DNA of 64,000 nucleotides from Thermaceae bacterium. Its GTDB lineage: Bacteria; Deinococcota; Deinococci; Deinococcales; Marinithermaceae. The stretch lies in NCBI GenBank assembly GCA_027067955.1, contig JAMOUW010000045.1, positions 62,001 through 126,000 on the forward strand, in the 5' to 3' direction. Shown here one piece after another: positions 54,812-62,126 of the stretch (position 1 is the stretch's first letter; every line of letters begins with the position of its first letter). The position numbers and the translations under genes were made by a program. The notes beneath the pieces are model-generated. The model had not been told where the DNA came from. It worked only from the letters and a program-made list of their open reading frames with translations, and searched no databases.

Positions 54812-56353
54812 CTAACCCACCTCCCCGCCGCGGCCCAGCCCCCAAAAGACCCCGCCGGCCAGCAGCCCCAGCACGACGGCCAGCGCCATCGCCTCCTGGT
54901 AGTTCACGATACCCGGCTTGCCCAGCCGCTCGTAGATGGCCACCGTCAGGGTGGCCCACTCGGGCCGCGCCAGCACCAGCGTCGCCCCGAACTCGCCGAT
55001 GGTGACCGCCGCCGCCAGCGCCGCCGCCGCGCCCAGAGCCGGGCGCAAGAGCGGCAGCTCCACCCGCCAAAGCACCCGGGCCGGCCCGGCCCCCAACGTG
55101 CGCGCCGCCTCCGCCAGGCCCGGCGGCAGCCGGCGCATGGCCGCCAGCACGGTGCGGGCGAAGAGCGGGTAGGCAATAAGGGCGTAGGCCATCACCAAAA
55201 GCACCAGCGAGGCCCTGAGGCCCGGATAGGCCAGCAGGTAGCCGACCGCCAGGCTGACCGGGCTGACCAGCAGCGGCAGGAAGCCCAGCAGGTCGAGTGT
55301 GCGGGCTCCCTTCCAGACGCCGTAGGCGTAGGCGAAACCCAGCGGCGCGGCAACGAGGAGCGCCAGCAGGGTAAAGCGCAGGGTGTTGTAAATGGCCTGA
55401 GCGGCGCTGGGGGCAAAGTAGCTGGCCTGCGGCCGGGCGAGCGCCGCCCAGCCGGCCAGGCTGAAGCCTTCGGGGCCCCAGAAGCTCCTCAGCACCAGCG
55501 TCCACAGCGGCGCGTAGAGCAGCGCAAAAAAGCCGGCCACCAGCGCGAAGGCCACCCAGCCGCGCGCCCCGCCGAGCCGCGGCGGCGGGGCCGCGGCGGC
55601 GGTGCGCACCGCCAGCCGCCGCTGGGCGTAGAGGTAGCCCAGGCTCACCAGCGCCAGCACCGCGGTCTGCACTAGTATCAGCGCCGCCGCCTCGCCGAAG
55701 GCCAGCCGCTGCAAGAGGGCGCGGTAGATTTCTACCTCCAGCGTCGCGTAACGCGGCCCGCCCAAAATGAGCGGCAGGCCGAAGCTCGAGAAGCTGTAGA
55801 CGAAGGTCAGCCCCGCGCCGGCGGCCAGCGCCCCGGCCGCGAGCGGCAGCTCGACCCGCCAGAAGCTGCGCCAGGAACCGGCCCCCAGCGTGCGGGCCGC
55901 CTCCACCAGCCGGCCGCTGCCGCCCAGAACGCCCAGCACCAGCCGCAGCGTCATCCCCAGGTTGTAAAGCAGGCTGCCCCAGAAGAGGATCCAGGGCGTC
56001 TCGCTCAGGTCGAGGCCCAAAAGCCCCCGCGGCCCCGCCCAGGCCAAGAGGCCGGTGGCCACCACCAGCGTCGGCAGCACGAAGGGAACCATGGAAAGCG
56101 CCACCAGCGCGTCGCGGCCGGGAAAGCGGTAGCGCAGCAGGTAGACCAGCGGCACGGCGAAAAAGACGACCAGGAGGCTCGAGCCGGCCCCAAACGCCAG
56201 GCTCCAGCCGAGCCGGCCGCGCAGGTACGAATCGGCCAGCACCGCGCTCAGGCCGTACTCGACCCCGCGGCCGATTACCAGCCCCAACGGCCAGAAGAGC
56301 GCCACGGCCAAAAAAGCCAGGACGAGGAGGGTGGCGGGGCGGGAAGGGCGCAT
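54812..56353 (-). CDS. thiP: Thiamine ABC transporter permease (ThiP-like, fused double permease)
   Basis: 513 aa with two BPD_transp modules (EAARTLGAGSWRSFWRVELP and EAARTLGAGPARVLWRVELP). Confidence 0.88.
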   Translation of the reverse strand: MRPSRPATLLVLAFLAVALFWPLGLVIGRGVEYGLSAVLADSYLRGRLGWSLAFGAGSSLLVVFFAVPLVYLLRYRFPGRDALVALSMVPFVLPTLVVATGLLAWAGPRGLLGLDLSETPWILFWGSLLYNLGMTLRLVLGVLGGSGRLVEAARTLGAGSWRSFWRVELPLAAGALAAGAGLTFVYSFSSFGLPLILGGPRYATLEVEIYRALLQRLAFGEAAALILVQTAVLALVSLGYLYAQRRLAVRTAAAAPPPRLGGARGWVAFALVAGFFALLYAPLWTLVLRSFWGPEGFSLAGWAALARPQASYFAPSAAQAIYNTLRFTLLALLVAAPLGFAYAYGVWKGARTLDLLGFLPLLVSPVSLAVGYLLAYPGLRASLVLLVMAYALIAYPLFARTVLAAMRRLPPGLAEAARTLGAGPARVLWRVELPLLRPALGAAAALAAAVTIGEFGATLVLARPEWATLTVAIYERLGKPGIVNYQEAMALAVVLGLLAGGVFWGLGRGGEVG

Positions 56354-56362
56354 CAGCAGTAC

Positions 56363-56459
56363 CTAGTACGTAGTACGGGGTGTGTGGGAAAGGAGGCCCG
56401 TGGCTTGTGGCCTGTGGCCTGTGGTTTTCCACGAGCCACAAGCTACGAGCTACAGGCTA
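56363..56459. repeat. Heptanucleotide-repeat element B
   Basis: TACCTAG TACGTAG TACGGGG ... CCCGTGG CTTGTGG CCTGTGG CCTGTGG TTTT CCACGAG CCACAAG CTACGAG CTACAGG CTA. Confidence 0.75.
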
Positions 56460-57500
56460 TTTCCTCCTGGAAATGACCTCTTCCGCGCTTTGCCCGCGAA
56501 CGACGACCGCCTCCCACTCGCTTATCCAGCGCTCGCGGTTCTTGGCGATGGTTTCCGGGCTCAGCTCGGCCGGGTGCAGCGGTCGCTCGGCGAACTTGAA
56601 GACGTCGGGCAATGCCGCGTCGCGCCGCACCGGCCAGACCCACATGTTGAGCGGAATGTCTTCCTGTACCGGCTTGGAGAGCAGCCAGTCGACGAACTTT
56701 TCGGCGGCGGCGCGATGCTTGGTTCCCTTGAGGATGCCCACGAACTCGACCTGCAAGAAGCTCGCCCCCGGCCAGAGCAGGTTGCCGGTGGGCGGCTGGC
56801 TGTACCTGCCTTCCGAGAAGTAGACCTCGGCCGCCGGGCTGGTGGTGTAGCTGACCACCAGCGGGCGGTCGCCGCCGTAGCGGGTGAAGTGGGCGAAGTA
56901 GGCCTCGCTCCAGCCCGGGGCCACCTTGACGCCGCCGTCGCGCAGCGCCTGCCAGAACTTCAGGTAGCCGTCCTCGCCCAGCGAGGCGACCGTGGCCAGC
57001 AAGAAGGCCAGCCCCGGCGAGCTGGTGGCCGGGTTTTCGATGGCCAGCAGCTTGGCGTACTCGGGTTTGGCCAGGTCGTCCCAGCTTTGCGGCAAAGGCT
57101 TGCCTTTGAAGTAGTCCTTGTCGTAGTTGATCGCCACGTAGCCGTAGTCGACCGGCAGCGCGGTTAGCGTCGGGTCGAGCAAAAAGCGGCTCTGCAGCTG
57201 GGCAATGGCCGGGGTCGAGTAGCGCTCCAGAATGCCCGCCGCCAGCGCCCGCGAGAGAAAGGTGTTGTCGATGCCGTAGATGACGTCGGCAATCGGCGCG
57301 CCCTTGCTGAGAATCGCCTTGTTGAGCGTCTCGCCGGCGTCGCCGCCCTCGATGAAGCGCAGCTTGATGCCGGTTTCTTGCTCAAAGCTGGCGATGACGT
57401 CTTTGGAAAGCGCGAAGCTCGAGTGCGTCAGTACCGTCAGCGTTTCCGCCAGCGACAAACTGAAGACCAGGGGAACGATGATTAGCAGTTTCTTTAACAT
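56457..57500 (-). CDS. thiB: Thiamine ABC transporter substrate-binding protein
   Basis: Signal MLKKLLIIVPLVFSLSLAETLTVLTHSSFALSKDVIASFEQETGIKLRFIEGGDAGETLNKAI; downstream of TPP riboswitch. Confidence 0.92.
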   Translation of the reverse strand: MLKKLLIIVPLVFSLSLAETLTVLTHSSFALSKDVIASFEQETGIKLRFIEGGDAGETLNKAILSKGAPIADVIYGIDNTFLSRALAAGILERYSTPAIAQLQSRFLLDPTLTALPVDYGYVAINYDKDYFKGKPLPQSWDDLAKPEYAKLLAIENPATSSPGLAFLLATVASLGEDGYLKFWQALRDGGVKVAPGWSEAYFAHFTRYGGDRPLVVSYTTSPAAEVYFSEGRYSQPPTGNLLWPGASFLQVEFVGILKGTKHRAAAEKFVDWLLSKPVQEDIPLNMWVWPVRRDAALPDVFKFAERPLHPAELSPETIAKNRERWISEWEAVVVRGQSAEEVISRRK

Positions 57501-57547
57501 AAAACCCCTCCTTGTCACGCGGGAGGGGGAAGGATGGGGCCTGCTGC

Positions 57548-57627
57548 CCGTCACCTTCCCTACGCCGGCATTACCCGGTTCAGGTTCCAAGGGTGTCTCT
57601 CAGCCCGGTGGGCACCCCCGGTGACGG
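57548..57627 (-). ncRNA. TPP (THI-box) riboswitch
   Basis: Minus strand CCGTCACCGGGGGTGCCCACCGGGCTGAGAGACACCCTTGGAACCTGAACCGGGTAATGCCGGCGTAGGGAAGGTGACGG; 8-bp P1 CCGTCACC/GGTGACGG. Confidence 0.95.
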
Positions 57628-57644
57628 TATCAGTATAGCGTTCT

Positions 57645-57663
57645 TTGTGACGGGGTTGTGACG
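57645..57663 (+). promoter_or_regulatory. TTGTGACG tandem repeat (11-bp period), copy 2
   Basis: TTGTGACG-GGG-TTGTGACG. Confidence 0.8.
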
Positions 57664-57694
57664 CGACAGCAGCATCATGAATACGGAGGTCAAA

Positions 57695-58660
57695 ATGCAC
57701 AATCCCAGACTGCTAAACCCGGTATGGGTAGCGTTGCTGCTCATGTTCCCGGGGGCGGGCTGCTCTCCGCCGCCGAAACCCGACACAACCCCACCCAGGG
57801 TACTCGCCACCGTGCCCGCAGACGGACAGCGCGGCGTGCTGCGGGACGCGCAGCTCGTGGTGCGCTTCAGCGAGCCCATGGACCCCGACTGCAGCGAGGC
57901 CGCGTACGGCTCGAGCAGCGCCGGGCTGCGGCCGAACGAGGTCAGCTTCCACTGGGACGATCCCGCCACCATGCGCATCATCCCCGGTGATTATCTGACC
58001 TACAGCCCGGACGCCAACGACAAAACATACACCTTCGTCATCAAAGAAACGGCCTGCGACGAAGCCGGAAATACCATGGCCTCTTCACACACCACCCGCT
58101 TCTACGTCCTGCGGAAACTCGCGGGGGTGATTAAAAGCCAGGGAGCGCTCGACGGCTACGTTTTTAAAGCGGGCCGCATAGACACCGGCGGGCGCGATCT
58201 GGGTGCAGGAGACGGGCCGAATGGCGAGTGCGCCCGGGCATTCCTCTCCTTCGACCTCTCCGAACTGAACCCCGACCCGGTCGAGGTTCGAAGCGCACGG
58301 CTACTCTTCAAGGTCCGCCACATCACGGGCAACCCCGCCGCCGACCTGGGAGCGCTGCTGGTGGAACACGTCCACTATGGTCCGCAACTTACCTCCCAGG
58401 CGTTCAATCTCGGGACGCTCTCTCCCCAACAACCCTGCTCCCTTTCAAACCTGACCGGCCCCTGGCTGTCTTGCTGGAAAGGCGTGGAAGTGCAGGACGA
58501 CGTGGCGCACTGGTTAGAGCGCCGGGGCATGGTTCAATTCCGGTTGCGCTTTAGTCGCGATACCGATGGCGACGCCGCCGAAGACTCGGCTATGTTCTAC
58601 TCGGGCGACGCCGCCGATTCCGAGCGGCCGTTTCTGGAGGTGGTGTATTATGCACCCTGA
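57695..58660 (+). CDS. Secreted lipoprotein with Big/Ig-like N-terminal domain
   Basis: Lipobox PGAGC; DTTPPRVLATVPADGQRGVLRDAQLVVRFSEPMD; SD GGAGG. Confidence 0.8.
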   Translation: MHNPRLLNPVWVALLLMFPGAGCSPPPKPDTTPPRVLATVPADGQRGVLRDAQLVVRFSEPMDPDCSEAAYGSSSAGLRPNEVSFHWDDPATMRIIPGDYLTYSPDANDKTYTFVIKETACDEAGNTMASSHTTRFYVLRKLAGVIKSQGALDGYVFKAGRIDTGGRDLGAGDGPNGECARAFLSFDLSELNPDPVEVRSARLLFKVRHITGNPAADLGALLVEHVHYGPQLTSQAFNLGTLSPQQPCSLSNLTGPWLSCWKGVEVQDDVAHWLERRGMVQFRLRFSRDTDGDAAEDSAMFYSGDAADSERPFLEVVYYAP

Positions 58661-58767
58661 CCCCCACCTGATACCAGGCACGGGCTACTCGCGGCCTGTC
58701 CATCAACCGTCGGGATCCGGCGTATACTGCACTCCCCAAACCTGGTGTCACCGGAACCATCCAAACC

Positions 58768-59676
58768 TCAGCCAATAAAGCCTTTAACCTCGCCTTTTCG
58801 CGGCAGCGACGGCTGCGCCCCCGGCCGCGTGGCCGCTAGCGCTCCGGCGGCGCTACCGTACTTGAGGGCGGCGGCAAAGGGTTCGCCCGCGGCCAGCGCC
58901 GCGGCCAGCCCGCCCACGAAGGCGTCACCGGCGGCGGTGGTGTCGACCGCCTGCACCTCGAAGGCCGGCAGGTAGCCCTCGCCCTCGGCTCCGGCCCAGA
59001 CCAGACCGCGCGCGCCCAGGGTGATGACGACCACCGGCACCCGCTGCGCCAGCTCACGCGCCAGCGCCAGCGCTTCTTCCATGCTTTCCGGTTCGTCAGA
59101 GCCGGCCACCCGGGCCGCCTCGAACTCGTTGACGACCAGCACGTCGAGTTTCCGTAAGAGGTCTGCTGGCAGCTCTTGCGCCGGAGCGGCGTTGAGCAGC
59201 ACCCGCGCCCCCGCCTCCCGGCCCAGCACCGCAGCCCGCCGGACCGTCTCGAGCGGCGTTTCCAGCTGCAAGACGACCACCTTGGCGTTTGCAAACTGAG
59301 TGGGATTCAGGTCCTCCGGCCGCAGGCGGGCGTTGGCCCCCGGGGAAACGATGATGGCGTTCTGGCCGTCTTCGCTCACGCTAATCAGGGCCACGCCGGT
59401 GGGCGCTTCTATCGCGGCCACGTCCGCGGCCTCGATGCCCTCGGCTTCCAGGCCGCGCTTCAGCTCGGCGCCGTAGGCGTCGGCCCCGACGCGGCCGACC
59501 ATGCGCACACGCGCGCCCAGGCGCGCCGCGGCCACCGCCTGGTTGGCCCCCTTACCCCCGGGAAAGCGCTGCAGGTCGCCGCCGATGATTGTTTCGCCGG
59601 GTTTCGGGTGGCGCGCCACCGGCACCACCAGGTCCATGTTGAGGCTGCCTGCTACGACTATATCGCCAACCTTCAT
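58768..59676 (-). CDS. rbsK: Ribokinase (PfkB family)
   Basis: VVAGSLNMDLVVPVARHPKPGETIIGGDLQRFPGGKGANQAVAAARLG; VDTTAAGDAFVGGLA. Confidence 0.93.
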   Translation of the reverse strand: MKVGDIVVAGSLNMDLVVPVARHPKPGETIIGGDLQRFPGGKGANQAVAAARLGARVRMVGRVGADAYGAELKRGLEAEGIEAADVAAIEAPTGVALISVSEDGQNAIIVSPGANARLRPEDLNPTQFANAKVVVLQLETPLETVRRAAVLGREAGARVLLNAAPAQELPADLLRKLDVLVVNEFEAARVAGSDEPESMEEALALARELAQRVPVVVITLGARGLVWAGAEGEGYLPAFEVQAVDTTAAGDAFVGGLAAALAAGEPFAAALKYGSAAGALAATRPGAQPSLPRKGEVKGFIG

Positions 59677-59710
59677 GACCCCATGCTACGGCCGGCGGGC
59701 GTTCGGTGTT

Positions 59711-60193
59711 TCAGGCGCCGCCAGCCTCTCTGCTTATCCGCGCCTGACAATCGGGGCAGACGCCTTGTAGCTCTATGTGAATATCGTCTACCTTCCACTC
59801 GGGAAGCACCGGTTCCTCATCGGCAAACAGCGCCCGGGGTCGCACTTCTTCCAGCGGTCCCTCGACGTCTACGTCGATCATACGTCCGCAGATCTTGCAC
59901 ACCAGGTGATGGTGCGGAGCGGTGTTGGCGTCGTAGCGGGTCTGCCCGTCGGGACCGACGAAGCGTGATATCAGCCCAACTTCGGCCAATTTGGACAGGT
60001 TCTGGTACAATGTCGCGATTGAAAATGGTTTTCCATGTTCGCGCAGGGCCTCGAGCATCTCCTCGGGGGTGTAGTGTTCCCGGGTATCGTAGAGAAGCTC
60101 GAGAATGCGACAGCGCGCCTCGGTGGCCCGGAGTTGCTTTTGTTCAATGAGTTGTGTCAGCTGCTCGTGGTTGCATGCCATAATCACACCCAT
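59711..60193 (-). CDS. Fur family transcriptional regulator
   Basis: RILELLYDTREHYTPEEMLEALREHGKPFSIATLYQNLSKLAEVGLISRF; HHHLVCKICG; C-terminal CPDC. Confidence 0.92.
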   Translation of the reverse strand: MGVIMACNHEQLTQLIEQKQLRATEARCRILELLYDTREHYTPEEMLEALREHGKPFSIATLYQNLSKLAEVGLISRFVGPDGQTRYDANTAPHHHLVCKICGRMIDVDVEGPLEEVRPRALFADEEPVLPEWKVDDIHIELQGVCPDCQARISREAGGA

Positions 60194-60197
60194 TATG
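60179..60197. promoter_or_regulatory. Fur-family operator candidate over fur start
   Basis: CATAAT-CACACCC-ATTATG, perfect 6-7-6 inverted repeat. Confidence 0.6.
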
Positions 60198-60209
60198 ACA
60201 AAAGAGGGG

Positions 60210-60236
60210 GCCCTTATTGCAAGCCCCCTCCACGGT
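60210..60236 (-). terminator. Hairpin between ferritin-like gene and fur (terminator/attenuator)
   Basis: GAGGGGGC ... GCCCCCTC inverted repeat in the 51-bp gap; weak T-tract. Confidence 0.5.
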
Positions 60237-60244
60237 TCTGGCGG

Positions 60245-60673
60245 CTATTCAGGAAAACCGTCCAGCAGCTTTGCAACTTCTTCCTTATGCTGCGTTTCGT
60301 CCACGATCATCTCGTGTAGCTGCGCAACCAGTGCCAGCTCGCCCAGCTCTTCGGCCTGGGCCATGCGCCGGGCGTAACGGGCGATGGTTTCGGTTTCGGC
60401 GGCGAGGACCGCTTCCAGCATCGCCCGGGCGCCGGTAGCCTGCGGTACCGGCTGCGGTTCCACGACCGGTACCCCGCCGAGCGCGGAAATCTTGTCGGCC
60501 AGCAGCTGGGCGTGCTTCAATTCGTCTGCCGCCTCCTCCAAAAAGAAAGCCCGTAACGCCGGACGGTGCGGGCCCGCCACCTCGGCGGCATAGGTGGTGT
60601 AGGCGATTACCGCCTGATATTCGCGTGCCAGGTCTTGATTGAGTCCGTTTATCAGTTCTTGTTTGCTATCCAT
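60245..60673 (-). CDS. Ferritin-like (bacterioferritin/rubrerythrin-type) protein
   Basis: LNQDLAREYQAVIAYTTYAAEVAGPHRPALRAFFLEEAADELKHAQLLADKI...IVDETQHKEEVAKLL. Confidence 0.88.
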   Translation of the reverse strand: MDSKQELINGLNQDLAREYQAVIAYTTYAAEVAGPHRPALRAFFLEEAADELKHAQLLADKISALGGVPVVEPQPVPQATGARAMLEAVLAAETETIARYARRMAQAEELGELALVAQLHEMIVDETQHKEEVAKLLDGFPE

Positions 60674-60692
60674 ACTCGTCACCTCGGACATA

Positions 60693-60721
60693 AGCATAAT
60701 GGTAATGACTATGCTTGTCAA
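60693..60721 (-). promoter_or_regulatory. Promoter with embedded Fur-type operator for ferritin-like gene
   Basis: Minus TTGACA -17- TATGCT; spacer/-10 contain CATAAT-GGTAATG-ACTATG (60695-60713). Confidence 0.8.
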
Positions 60722-60836
60722 TACTCAGTACCCGGCTTTACGCACCGCCTGTAGTGCCGCCGGGACGTGCGCGCCGTATTTCCCAACACGGTTCCGGCGC
60801 CGGAGGATGGCGGAAGAAAGCGCCGCGGTGGAAAAC

Positions 60837-61295
60837 TCAGCGAAGCGTCAAGCCCACTCTGAAGCCAAGGAATGGCTCGGTCGTCAGGGGAATGAAGATT
60901 ATCCGCTGTCCCAGCTGCAACTCCGCAAAAATACCTGCGCTTTTCATGTCGGCGAAAAAGGCCTCAAGCCCCAGCAACGCGTGCCCGTTAACCTCGGGGT
61001 TAGCCCGCAACAAACTCCCGCTTGCACCCGCGCCCGCATAGTAGGTCAGGTCGGCGGTTTTGCTATCGGAATATACGGTTCCAGAAGCCAGGATCAGGTC
61101 CAGTGAAACAGCGACCGAGTAGCGCCTCTGCTCGCCCCCCTCGGGCGCCAGCCCCACGCTCACGCGCCAGCCATCGGGGGTAACGAAGTGGATCCCGAAA
61201 ACTTCCGGCCAGCCGGCGTACAGGCCTGCTCCCCCGCGCGCCGCGGCGGAGCCCAGCAAAACGACAACCCCCAAGAATACGGCAACCCACTTCAT
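60837..61295 (-). CDS. Hypothetical secreted/outer-membrane protein
   Basis: Signal MKWVAVFLGVVVLLGSAAA; beta-rich YSVAVSLDLILASGTVY...LGFRVGLTLR. Confidence 0.65.
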   Translation of the reverse strand: MKWVAVFLGVVVLLGSAAARGGAGLYAGWPEVFGIHFVTPDGWRVSVGLAPEGGEQRRYSVAVSLDLILASGTVYSDSKTADLTYYAGAGASGSLLRANPEVNGHALLGLEAFFADMKSAGIFAELQLGQRIIFIPLTTEPFLGFRVGLTLR

Positions 61296-61339
61296 CGCAA
61301 ACTCTTTCCACTGCTATTCTACAACCCGGAAAGGCGGCT

Positions 61340-61358
61340 TTGTGACGCCTTTGTGACG
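61340..61358 (+). promoter_or_regulatory. TTGTGACG tandem repeat (11-bp period), copy 3
   Basis: TTGTGACG-CCT-TTGTGACG. Confidence 0.8.
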
Positions 61359-61393
61359 CTGGCTTAAATACCATGCAATGGGAGGTGAAAACC

Positions 61394-61537
61394 ATGCGCA
61401 GGCTGCTGTTACTGCTGGCGCTGTTGATGGCGCTCGTGGCCTGCGGGGGTGCAACCACTTCCGGCTGTCCTAATCCCGCCAAATTCGACAATCCCAAATG
61501 CGCCTTCGACAACCCGGCCACGCTGTTCGGCCCTTAG
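61394..61537 (+). CDS. Small lipoprotein (47 aa)
   Basis: Below the ORF-track cutoff. SD GGAGGTG; MRRLLLLLALLMALVACGGATTSGCPNPAKFDNPKCAFDNPATLFGP, lipobox LVAC. Confidence 0.75.
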   Translation: MRRLLLLLALLMALVACGGATTSGCPNPAKFDNPKCAFDNPATLFGP

Positions 61538-61571
61538 GCAAAGGTTTCCGGGTACTCCAGGAGGTTGAAGC

Positions 61572-62081
61572 ATGTTCGGCAATGCCAAGTCCTTCATGCT
61601 GGGCGTCTTCGTCACGGCTCTCGGTCTGTGGGCCCTGGCGGTGGTAGTGCCCAATACGTTCCAGAGCGGCGACGTGGTGAGCTCGTCCAAGGTCAACGAG
61701 AACTTCCGGGCTCTGGCGGATGCGGTTACCGCGCTCGAGGCCAAGCTCTCGCAGGTTTCGGAAGCGCAAAAGGCCCTGCCTTCGCAGAACGGCACCTTTG
61801 CATACCTGCGCGTTGCCGCCGACGGCAGCACCGTCGCACCGTTCAACCCCAGCGGCGGATCCATAACCGTCGAGAAAACGGGTGACGGCGAGTACGAGAT
61901 CACCTTCGAGAACCTCGACCTGCACAACGCCATGCTGCTCACGACTACCTTCAGCGGTTTCAACGAGCTGTGTCGTGCCACGCGCATAGGCAGCAGCGCC
62001 AGTGTAGCCCGGGTGACCTGCATCGACACAAAAACGCAGACCGCCGCCGACGCCAGCTTCTACATGGCCGTCATAAAGTAA
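61572..62081 (+). CDS. Hypothetical exported/anchored protein
   Basis: SD AGGAGG; single N-terminal TM MFGNAKSFMLGVFVTALGLWALAVVVPNTFQSGDVVSSSKVNENFRALADAVTALE. Confidence 0.75.
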   Translation: MFGNAKSFMLGVFVTALGLWALAVVVPNTFQSGDVVSSSKVNENFRALADAVTALEAKLSQVSEAQKALPSQNGTFAYLRVAADGSTVAPFNPSGGSITVEKTGDGEYEITFENLDLHNAMLLTTTFSGFNELCRATRIGSSASVARVTCIDTKTQTAADASFYMAVIK

Positions 62082-62097
62082 GCGGGCTCCCTTCGAA

Positions 62098-62126
62098 CCC
62101 CGGGGCTTCCTGCCCCGGGGCTTTTT
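62098..62126 (+). terminator. Rho-independent terminator
   Basis: CCCCGGGGC-TTCCT-GCCCCGGGG followed by CTTTTT. Confidence 0.85.

Noticed and set aside
54438-56441. 667-aa minus ORF overlapping thiP
   Set aside because: Alternative frame of thiP with low-complexity Gly/Ala/Arg composition; thiP frame carries the permease motifs.
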